Of a stretch of 64,000 bases of DNA, positions 29,825 through 35,732 are shown piece by piece (position 1 is the first letter of the stretch; each line of letters begins with the position of its first letter). The stretch lies in assembly GCA_003280515.1 (NCBI GenBank), contig QCER01000005.1, forward strand, positions 20,530 through 84,529, written 5' to 3'. The DNA is from Prochlorococcus sp. AG-355-P18 (GTDB lineage Bacteria > Cyanobacteriota > Cyanobacteriia > PCC-6307 > Cyanobiaceae). Both the position numbers and the translations under genes were made by a program. The notes under the pieces are model-generated. The model was not told the DNA's origin and did no database searches. It worked only from the letters and a program-made list of their open reading frames with translations.

Positions 29825-30625
29825 CTATGTATATGTTTTTAGTGGTAGTTTTGGTTGATCTATAGGACAGATTGGAACATCACTATGTTCAAAATCAATA
29901 TGTTCCCACTTATCAAACTCAACTGAACTCAAGGACTTGTTTGTGTAGGAAATACGTTTCTTGATGCTTTTGGGATCAATAATATCTACACCTTGTTTGC
30001 TTTTTGGGATCTTGGTTACTCGTTCCTTTAGATGATTAGTAAGTGATTCTCTCATTAGTTCATCTTCTGAACACGTCCCTTCCCATATCTTGTTCATAGT
30101 ACGTTTGCTCATTGTGATGTTTCTGTTTCTTGTCGATCTCCACCAATGAAAATCAGGTCTTTCAAGAAGGATATGTATATGAAGGTCACCTGATTGAACT
30201 AACTCTAGATTCTGGTTTTTACCTTGTCTGAAGAACATCCCTTCACGTTCATTGAAGAACCATATTCTGATGGGGTTAGTTGGTCTAGTGGTGTTGTAAA
30301 AGAAATGAAGTATAACGTTCTTGATGTGACTGTTATCTGCGTACTGCTTGATGATGTCTTTGTTCGGTTTATAGAAGGAGATTGTAAGGAAATCTCTGAA
30401 CTGTAAGTTCTCTCGAACAATCATATTGGACAACCAATATTCCGTACTCCACCTCTTATTAGTAAGTTGATCGCCTTTTGCGGGAACTTTGCGGACATAA
30501 TCCGTTAGTTCGATTTTTGGACACACCATTTCCGTGAGTATGGTTGATTGCTCCTTGAATCTTGGATCTTTCAAAGATTCATCAACCCACCTTTTGACAG
30601 GTGCTTTCTTGACACTAGATGTCAT
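29825..30625 (-). CDS. HUH-superfamily Rep endonuclease
   Basis: A 266-aa protein with the three motifs of rolling-circle replication initiators in order: motif 1 RDFLTISFYKP, motif 2 GDLHIHILLE (His-hydrophobic-His metal site) and motif 3 RISYTNKS, a YxxK nucleophile box. Such proteins nick one strand at an origin and stay covalently attached through the tyrosine. No helicase domain is fused, so a host helicase would be needed. A 219-bp gene-free stretch lies upstream and may hold the origin. A relaxase-type mobilisation role is an alternative. It is encoded divergently from nothing; it follows the HTH gene on the same strand. Confidence 0.8.
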   Translation of the reverse strand: MTSSVKKAPVKRWVDESLKDPRFKEQSTILTEMVCPKIELTDYVRKVPAKGDQLTNKRWSTEYWLSNMIVRENLQFRDFLTISFYKPNKDIIKQYADNSHIKNVILHFFYNTTRPTNPIRIWFFNEREGMFFRQGKNQNLELVQSGDLHIHILLERPDFHWWRSTRNRNITMSKRTMNKIWEGTCSEDELMRESLTNHLKERVTKIPKSKQGVDIIDPKSIKKRISYTNKSLSSVEFDKWEHIDFEHSDVPICPIDQPKLPLKTYT

Positions 30626-30844
30626 AAGTTTTATTCGTAGTAGTTGAACTTTTGCGAAACATTCTTATTTCGTCTGGTTTATATAGGTAGTTCGTATGAG
30701 AAAACTACGATTGTGTTACGGATCAGTAATATTTCTCTCCATACATCGACATCTAAGAGCGACTGTACATACAGAAGTACAACACGCACCTACGTTTATA
30801 AGCATCTTTTTTATATTTCCGTTTTTTGGTCTTTCTTCTGTGTT
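30626..30844. other. Gene-free 219 bp between rep and the HTH gene; candidate nicking origin
   Basis: No credible frame is present on either strand. Two short hairpins occur: gtagtt/aactac at 30687-30708 and tgtac/gtaca with an 8-nt loop at 30764-30781. Stem-loops immediately upstream of a rolling-circle rep gene commonly mark the double-strand origin, but no nick-site consensus can be fixed from sequence alone. Confidence 0.4.
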
Positions 30845-31795
30845 TTAGAAGAAACCACTATCTTTCAAGATCAAGTTGTTCCATATTGCTAGTTCCTTCC
30901 TCTCGCTCATTACTGTTTCTAATCTCCTTCGATAGTTGTATCTTTGTGCTGCGTCTTCAGTTGTTTCGGCAAGCATTTGTAGTTTGGCGATGTATGATTC
31001 CCCGTGCTTTTGCCAAAACGTTTCTTTTCCACCAGATGCTTTGATGATGAAACCAGTAAATGATCTTATTGGTGCTTCGTGAAGTTCTTGTACTGTTCTT
31101 ATGTTGAACTGTTTCTTGATTGGGTCGGATGCTTTATCAAACCATTTTTGATTGAGTTGTTTTCTTAGGATTGCTTTCCAGAAAAGACCTTTCTCGTTTC
31201 TTTCTTGCTTTCTCAAGGTTGCTGTACCAGAAGGATTAGCAACTTGTAGTTGTGCTCCATACTCAGTACATACTTTTCTTAGTTCATTCTTCAGAATGTT
31301 CATTACCTCTTCACTCATATGAACATCATCGGGTCGAACAATATTGAACAAGTTCTCTTGCTTGTAACCCCATTTACCTTTTTCTCCATCTAATGCTGCT
31401 TTGGTTGGGAATCGAACTTGTCTTACATATGCCTTTGCTTCTCGTACTGAAACTGATGACGTTATGACCTTACTCTTTACTGCTGTAACTAACTCTTCTG
31501 GATCTAGGGCACAAAGTATATGGATGGTCGAATAAGACGCTGGTAGGCGATCTACGAGGTCTCTACGCTTATCTTCTGGTATATCTAATAGTTTCTCTCC
31601 AATAACCTTCAGTTTTGAAAATATCTTAGGCGAAATGTTGATATCATTTTTGTAGAGACCATATATCGATGAATCAAGTGATCGAAATGTCTCAGCAATC
31701 GATATCGATAGGTTACATATCTGTTTAGATGTTCCTGTGTATGGATTATTCTTTGCCACTTTCAAGGCATTACCAAGTGTTTGCTTAGGAGTCAC
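30845..31795 (-). CDS. HTH DNA-binding protein of the guaA element, ParB/KorB-like core
   Basis: A 316-aa protein starting at GTG 31795. Residues about 70-115 (DLVDRLPASYSTIHILCALDPEELVTAVKSKVITSSVSVREAKAYVRQ) look like the helix-turn-helix found in ParB-type and plasmid-regulator proteins: a xLPxSYSTxxxL recognition segment and a following helical pair. No N-terminal ParB CTPase motif (GERRxR) is seen, so it is probably a regulator rather than a true ParB. The 119 bp upstream contain two TGTAGAGAAATCGT sites, a likely operator for it or for the divergent gene. Confidence 0.6.
   Translation of the reverse strand: MTPKQTLGNALKVAKNNPYTGTSKQICNLSISIAETFRSLDSSIYGLYKNDINISPKIFSKLKVIGEKLLDIPEDKRRDLVDRLPASYSTIHILCALDPEELVTAVKSKVITSSVSVREAKAYVRQVRFPTKAALDGEKGKWGYKQENLFNIVRPDDVHMSEEVMNILKNELRKVCTEYGAQLQVANPSGTATLRKQERNEKGLFWKAILRKQLNQKWFDKASDPIKKQFNIRTVQELHEAPIRSFTGFIIKASGGKETFWQKHGESYIAKLQMLAETTEDAAQRYNYRRRLETVMSERKELAIWNNLILKDSGFF
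31652..31666 (+). repeat. GTAGAGACCATATAT copy 1
   Basis: A 15-bp exact match to 33757-33771. This copy lies inside the HTH gene; the other is upstream of the serine recombinase, 2.1 kb away, in the same orientation. Confidence 0.6.
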
Positions 31796-31914
31796 ATCTT
31801 TTACTGGGTTTGTTTGAACTATATCCTACTTGTAGAGAAATCGTCGAGAAAAAGACCATCAAGAAACATACACTCTACTACAACCAAATGTAGAGAAATC
31901 GTAGGATAATAAGA
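31796..31914. promoter_or_regulatory. Divergent control region with two TGTAGAGAAATCGT sites
   Basis: The sites are tgtagagaaatcgtcga at 31831-31847 and tgtagagaaatcgtagga at 31889-31906, 58 bp apart in the same orientation, between the HTH gene (minus) and the 179-aa gene (plus). A reversed ttctctaca also occurs at 31962-31970 inside the latter gene. The arrangement suits a shared operator or a replication iteron. Confidence 0.6.
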
Positions 31915-31935
31915 TTGTACAACAAACATACCGTT

Positions 31936-32475
31936 ATGACACAAACAACAACACAAACTACTTCTCTACAGTTAGATAAGCACTATCTTGTCAAACTTGC
32001 TGATGAAGGATTCGACTATAAGAACTTTGTTCGCTTCAGGAATGAAGACAAGATCCGTGAAACTCTTGATGCTTCAGGTGCTTCTTATAATCCTTTTCAA
32101 GATGCTTTCTTTGAAAAGTTCTTTGATGAGTTAGGCGAATCGCTTCAGTACGTTGATTTCCGAGCAATAGCAGAAAAGGTTATTACTGATCTGTGTGAAA
32201 ACCATATTGCTTATAAAGATACTGAGTTAGTAGATAATGAGGAATCTTATGAGAAATACTTTGAAGATGAAGAGGAAATACAACCTGTAGATCCTATTGA
32301 ACTAGCGATAAAGAATCCATTGTTTGAGCGTTGGTGGGGTGGTTGGTCTCCCTCTGATCATTATCAAATCGCTAATACGACTGATTTTTTATGTGCTCTT
32401 GCTACCGATGGTATTGATAGTGCTATCAATAAGCAGATCGCTGAAGAGAAAGCATTTCGTGAAGAGCAAGAGTAA
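31936..32475 (+). CDS. Acidic protein of the guaA element (179 aa), unknown
   Basis: I chose ATG 31936 over the TTG at 31915 in the track. The protein has a Thr/Gln-rich start (MTQTTTQTTSLQLDKHYLV), a middle rich in Asp/Glu/Phe (FEKFFDELGESLQYVDFRAIAEKVITDLCE), an acidic linker (NEESYEKYFEDEEEIQP) and a Trp-rich patch (FERWWGGWSPSDHYQ). No known domain is recognised. The strong negative charge recalls DNA-mimic or partner-binding proteins, but this is only a composition argument. It overlaps the next gene by TAATG. Confidence 0.6.
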   Translation: MTQTTTQTTSLQLDKHYLVKLADEGFDYKNFVRFRNEDKIRETLDASGASYNPFQDAFFEKFFDELGESLQYVDFRAIAEKVITDLCENHIAYKDTELVDNEESYEKYFEDEEEIQPVDPIELAIKNPLFERWWGGWSPSDHYQIANTTDFLCALATDGIDSAINKQIAEEKAFREEQE

Positions 32476-32648
32476 TGAGTTCTAAGTACAAAGAGTTCGT
32501 GCTCGGACAAATAGCATCTGAACTCAATCTTCTGATGGCATTCTCTAGTTCCTATCAATCCGATAAGGATCAGGAATGGGTTGATGCTATGTGTGAAAGT
32601 ATTGAAAAACTGAGTGAATATGAGGAGTTCTGGAAACCTTATTACTGA
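32475..32648 (+). CDS. Small acidic protein (57 aa) coupled to the 179-aa gene
   Basis: Not in the ORF track. It reads MSSKYKEFVLGQIASELNLLMAFSSSY...EEFWKPYY and starts inside the stop of the previous gene (TAATG). It appears all-helical and acidic. It is followed after 9 bp by a strong GC-rich hairpin. The function is unknown; tight coupling suggests it works with the 179-aa protein. Confidence 0.62.
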   Translation: MSSKYKEFVLGQIASELNLLMAFSSSYQSDKDQEWVDAMCESIEKLSEYEEFWKPYY

Positions 32649-32657
32649 TCTAAATGT

Positions 32658-32681
32658 GGGGAAACTATTATTGGTTTCCCC
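32658..32681 (+). terminator. Terminator-like hairpin after the plus-strand pair
   Basis: Perfect 8-bp stem ggggaaac/gtttcccc with an 8-nt loop, followed by tgtctttcttt. It sits in the convergent space and also encodes the last codons of the minus-strand 63-aa gene, so it may end transcription from both sides. Confidence 0.65.
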
Positions 32682-32859
32682 TGTCTTTCTTTAGTCGTTC
32701 TAAGTACTCTTTTGACACTATGTGACCAGTCCAATCGCTTGGATAATACTTCTTCATTAGATGTGGAACTATCATCGTCGTTGGATAACCAGATACGAAA
32801 TGGAAATAAACTTCCTTCTTCTCTGGATCTTCAAAATGGGGATACTTTATACCTCTCAT
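32668..32859 (-). CDS. Small protein downstream of the serine recombinase (63 aa), unknown
   Basis: It reads MRGIKYPHFEDPEKKEVYFHFVSGYPTTMIVPHLMKKYYPSDWTGHIVSKEYLERLKKDRGNQ (described, no family recognised). It begins 3 bp after the stop of the 57-aa gene, making a three-gene minus-strand unit with the recombinase. It is Tyr/His/Lys-rich, consistent with a small nucleic-acid-binding protein or recombination directionality factor; that role is inferred from position only. Confidence 0.55.
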   Translation of the reverse strand: MRGIKYPHFEDPEKKEVYFHFVSGYPTTMIVPHLMKKYYPSDWTGHIVSKEYLERLKKDRGNQ

Positions 32860-32861
32860 TG

Positions 32862-33035
32862 TTATGGATAAAGAAGATCAACAAGAGAACCATTACTATC
32901 TACGATCCTATATCTCTTGTTATATCTTGTTGCTCTATCTTGAGCAGTTTTTCTTGCTGATGGAACGTGGTACATCGAAGTGTAGTGTTGCCATCTACCA
33001 AACTGATCTAACCATTGAACCTTGTGAAGTTCCAT
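32862..33035 (-). CDS. Small basic protein overlapping the recombinase stop (57 aa)
   Basis: Not in the ORF track. It reads MELHKVQWLDQFGRWQHYTSMYHVPSARKTAQDRA then YRIVDSNGSLVDLLYP. The start overlaps the recombinase stop (TAATG). The pattern of a short aromatic strand, an amphipathic Ala/Arg helix and a closing strand with D-x-x-G resembles small phage and plasmid proteins of unknown function. Confidence 0.62.
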   Translation of the reverse strand: MELHKVQWLDQFGRWQHYTSMYHVPSARKTAQDRATRYNKRYRIVDSNGSLVDLLYP

Positions 33036-33712
33036 TATCCGACCTCCAGAAGTGAAAGTGTTCGTGAAACTTTAGAAGGATGAAATGATCTTCCTCTGGA
33101 TGTTGTAATACCACTATTGTTCAAGACATCGCAGATAACTCTTAGAGATTTCCCTTGTTGCTTTAGTGGAACTATGAGACCTTCTAATCTTTTTGCTTCC
33201 TTTAGTGCTTTTTCTCTTCTTGCTTTAGCAAGTGCTTCGATATGGTGTATTGGTGCTCCTAGTTTCTTGTCAGGATTTCTTTCTTTCCAACTTTGAAGTG
33301 CTGCTTTAGTACGAGATCCTATGAAATCTTTCTCTTGCTCATTTAGTGCCGAGTAAATGTGAAGTTGAAACTTATCAGCAAATGGCATCTGGGCAACTTT
33401 GAAGTTTAGATCCTTGTCTTCTAAAAGTGATGCTATGAAAGATACTCGTCTAGACAACCTACAGATCTTTTGAACCAATAATATTGCTGATTCTTTCTTT
33501 GCTAATGCGATTGCTTTCTTCAACTCAGGTCTATTGTTATCTCCACCTGATTGAACATCGGTAAATGAACCTAAGATCTCATATGGTTGTTCAGAGTAGT
33601 TGTCTAAGTAAAGATCAATATCTCTTTTTTGTGCTTCTAAACCAAGACCAGATTGTGATTGTTTCTGGGTACTGATTCTGTAGTACAAAACATACCTTTT
33701 TGACTGTTCCAT
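33035..33712 (-). CDS. Serine recombinase (resolvase/invertase family)
   Basis: A 225-aa recombinase. The N-terminal catalytic domain has YVLYYRISTQKQSQSGLGLEAQ with the catalytic serine in RIST, then VQKICRLSRRVSFIASLLED with the active-site arginines. The C-terminal part (LIVPLKQQGKSLRVICDVLNNSGITTSRGRSFHPSKVSRTL) is a Hin-like HTH. It may resolve replication multimers or act on a res site; a 15-bp palindrome lies 37 bp upstream of its start. Having this as well as a tyrosine recombinase in one small element is notable. Confidence 0.88.
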   Translation of the reverse strand: MEQSKRYVLYYRISTQKQSQSGLGLEAQKRDIDLYLDNYSEQPYEILGSFTDVQSGGDNNRPELKKAIALAKKESAILLVQKICRLSRRVSFIASLLEDKDLNFKVAQMPFADKFQLHIYSALNEQEKDFIGSRTKAALQSWKERNPDKKLGAPIHHIEALAKARREKALKEAKRLEGLIVPLKQQGKSLRVICDVLNNSGITTSRGRSFHPSKVSRTLSLLEVG

Positions 33713-33748
33713 TATGAATCGGACGATTGATATGCTTATTATACGATA

Positions 33749-33763
33749 TCTCTACAGTAGAGA
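33749..33763. promoter_or_regulatory. TCTCTACAGTAGAGA palindrome
   Basis: Perfect inverted repeat of 7 bp on each side of a central A, 37 bp upstream of the serine recombinase start. It may be an operator or part of a res site, and its half-site equals the TGTAGAGA motif seen elsewhere in the element. Confidence 0.6.
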
Positions 33764-33880
33764 CCATATATGATATGCCAGAATCATAGTTGGACACTTG
33801 TTTTCTCTTTTTTGTGTATGATTTCTCTACAAATCAGTCGTAGAGCAAGATTTGAAGTGTAAGTTTTGGTTATAGTTACG

Positions 33881-33899
33881 TCACACATACATCACACAT
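33881..33899 (+). repeat. Right paired TCACACA site
   Basis: tcacacatacatcacacat has two TCACACA heptamers starting 11 bp apart, the same spacing and orientation as the two left-end pairs. It lies about 88 bp from the right core. Confidence 0.65.
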
Positions 33900-33986
33900 A
33901 GAATATCCGTGTTATCTTGTAAAAAAGAACCTTGTTATACCAAAGGATATGGTCGATTCAAAAATCCAATATTGGTCTGGTACTAC

Positions 33987-33998
33987 TGAGTGGGAGTA
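33987..33998 (+). repeat. attR core with a mimic of the guaA 3' end
   Basis: tgagtgggagta again, followed by A so that the frame reads GTTEWE then TAA. Codons before it are tct ggt act act, against cct gga acc att in guaA. Upstream of that the frame has no similarity to GuaA, so this is a short att mimic or host remnant, not a gene duplication. Confidence 0.85.
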
Positions 33999-34068
33999 AG
34001 TTTTCAAATTTTTCAAAAATCTAAAGTTTTTTTTAAGCAAGAAATTTGTAAATGAGATTTTAAACGTA

Positions 34069-34782
34069 ATGCCCGATATTATTAAATTAAGTCGATCTAC
34101 AGTTGAGAAATATATTAGTTGCCCAAGATGTTGTGTACTAGACAAAAAATATCAAATAAAACCGCCATCATTACCATTTACCTTAAATATAGCTGTAGAT
34201 AATTTATGTAAAAATGAATTTGATTATTATAGAAAAATTCAGGAGCCGCATCCTTTATTTATTGAATATGGAATTGATGCTGTGCCTTTCAAACACAAAG
34301 ATTTAGAACGTTGGAGAAGTAATTTTAAAGGGATAAGATATAAGTCAATCGAACACAACTATGACTTTGGTGGAGCTGTAGATGATATTTGGCAGAAAAA
34401 AAATGGTCATCTTATTATCGTTGATGTAAAAGCAACATCTAGAAATAATTTTGATTGGCCTGAGACTTTTAATAAATACGAATATGCAAAAGCTTATAAA
34501 AGACAGTTAGAAATGTATCAGTGGTTGTTTAAAAAAAACGGTTTTCAAGTCGCTAAAGAAGCTTATCTTTTATATTTTAATGGCAAGAAAAATCAAGAGT
34601 TTTTTAATAACCAATTAAATTTTGATGTACATCTAATTAAATTAGATTGTTCTACTTCATGGGTAGAAAATAAGATAATTGATACGGTAAATTTATTACG
34701 TTCGGATAATTTCCCCAAACCCTCATTAAATTGTGAATACTGTAATTATTTAAAGAAGCGTTGGCAGTTGTCGATAAATTAA
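34069..34782 (+). CDS. PD-(D/E)XK nuclease-like protein with Cys clusters
   Basis: A 237-aa protein with the PD-(D/E)XK core GGAVDDIWQ...GHLIIVDVKATS and a later RQLEMYQWLF helix. Cysteines at the N-terminus (ISCPRCC) and C-terminus (LNCEYCNY) are placed as in Cas4/AddB-like nucleases that hold an iron-sulfur cluster. No cas genes or AddAB partner are nearby. It is the first host gene after attR, and its flanking AT content matches the core genome rather than the element. Confidence 0.78.
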   Translation: MPDIIKLSRSTVEKYISCPRCCVLDKKYQIKPPSLPFTLNIAVDNLCKNEFDYYRKIQEPHPLFIEYGIDAVPFKHKDLERWRSNFKGIRYKSIEHNYDFGGAVDDIWQKKNGHLIIVDVKATSRNNFDWPETFNKYEYAKAYKRQLEMYQWLFKKNGFQVAKEAYLLYFNGKKNQEFFNNQLNFDVHLIKLDCSTSWVENKIIDTVNLLRSDNFPKPSLNCEYCNYLKKRWQLSIN

Positions 34783-34862
34783 TACTAATGGGATAACTTT
34801 TTATATTTCTGGAAAAATAGTGAATAAAAGATAATCTTTAAATAGATTATTAATTTAGACTT

Positions 34863-35471
34863 TTGATAAAATCAAAAAATTCTGAAAGAAAGATAGCTAA
34901 TCATCTGCAACAAGATGTAGTCAAGGTATCTGGTAAAACAATTTTTATTAATCCTTTTTTATATTGGCGGAGATTCGATGAAAACACTAACAGATGGCTT
35001 AGAGAACTTGGTCAAATGTCAGAGGATCAAATCTCACCAAACAGGAAACGTTTCTATCCAGAAATAGAGTGGGCTGATTTAAGTCATGAGCAAAAGCTCA
35101 TAAAAGATGCAACTGTTGAGATGTTTTTAAAAACTCTTGAATTGATAAGTACATTTAATCCCAATCTTAGTGCTGGACAATTATTGGAAGTTGAGAGAAA
35201 AATGGCGATTATTAAAAAGATTCCTTTCGAAAAGTGGGTAAAAAAATCTTTCGCCAAAAAAGCGAGATTGCTAGAAAACGAAAAAAGAAAATTCCAAAGA
35301 GAAAGATTTTATAGTAGCTGGAGGGAGTGGTTCAGTCTAGAAAATACTCAACAAGCCATATTGCCTTTAATCGTCACGATATTTATTTCCTCATTTATTG
35401 GATGGTCTTTAGGGATTTCAAAGAACAGTTGCAATCCATATTTTGAACAAAATATAGAACAATTAAATTAA
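34863..35471 (+). CDS. Tail-anchored protein of unknown function
   Basis: A 202-aa protein beginning at TTG 34863. It is mostly soluble and helical, Arg/Lys/Trp-rich (FLYWRRFDENTNRWLRELGQMSEDQ), with one membrane segment near the C-terminus (AILPLIVTIFISSFIGWSLGI). I do not recognise a named family. It precedes a 47-aa gene and mrdA in the same direction. Confidence 0.7.
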   Translation: MIKSKNSERKIANHLQQDVVKVSGKTIFINPFLYWRRFDENTNRWLRELGQMSEDQISPNRKRFYPEIEWADLSHEQKLIKDATVEMFLKTLELISTFNPNLSAGQLLEVERKMAIIKKIPFEKWVKKSFAKKARLLENEKRKFQRERFYSSWREWFSLENTQQAILPLIVTIFISSFIGWSLGISKNSCNPYFEQNIEQLN

Positions 35472-35578
35472 TTTCTTTTTGATCTTTTTAATTATCTAAG
35501 TAAATAAAATTTTGAAAAAATAATTTTTTTATTTAGAATTCTATTAATTGAAATAATTACTTAAAAAGCAAAAGTTTT

Positions 35579-35722
35579 ATGAGTGAAAATTTAAATTCAA
35601 ATAATATTGAAAATGATAATTTTAATCCTATCAATGAAGATAGTGATTATAAAGATTTAATAAATAGACTTAATGAGATAAAATCAACTATCACTTCAAT
35701 AGAAAAAACAATATTTAAATAA
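35579..35722 (+). CDS. Small acidic protein (47 aa), upstream of mrdA
   Basis: Not in the ORF track. It reads MSENLNSNNIENDNFNPINEDSDYKDLINRLNEIKSTITSIEKTIFK, an Asn/Asp-rich start followed by an amphipathic helix. It ends 10 bp before the mrdA start on the same strand. No family is recognised; the short helix could be a dimerisation module. Confidence 0.55.
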   Translation: MSENLNSNNIENDNFNPINEDSDYKDLINRLNEIKSTITSIEKTIFK

Positions 35723-35732
35723 ATCTATATTT

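Larger units (their letters stand above)
33713..33986. other. Gene-free right end of the element
   Basis: This stretch holds the tctctacagtagaga palindrome (33749), the second GTAGAGACCATATAT copy, a reversed TGTAGAGAAATC site (33821-33832), the paired TCACACA site (33881) and the element-side copy of the last guaA codons. No credible gene is present. It is probably both the control region of the serine recombinase and the right att arm. Confidence 0.6.
27444..33998. mobile_element. Integrative element of about 6.5 kb at the guaA 3' end
   Basis: Bounded by a 12-bp identical core (tgagtgggagta) at the end of guaA and again at 33987. It carries, left to right, a tyrosine recombinase, three small minus-strand genes, an HUH Rep, an HTH protein, two plus-strand genes, and a minus-strand serine recombinase with two small genes. 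By eye it is less AT-rich than the flanking core genes and has its own codon flavour. guaA is a documented integration site for islands in other bacteria; Prochlorococcus elements are usually described at tRNA genes. No structural phage or conjugation gene is recognisable. Confidence 0.9.

Noticed and set aside
30749-30807. Short minus-strand frame starting MLINVGACC near the rep promoter
   Set aside because: Very short, Cys/Arg-rich, no coupling; the region reads better as non-coding control sequence.
33951-33967. ggtcgattcaaaaatcc as a tRNA T-arm remnant at attR
   Set aside because: It lacks the GTTC core and no acceptor or anticodon arm can be drawn; the duplication here matches guaA, not a tRNA.
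33901-33999. Second guaA gene fragment of about 30 codons before attR
   Set aside because: The frame is open but only the last seven codons resemble GuaA; the rest (KDMVDSKIQYW) does not.
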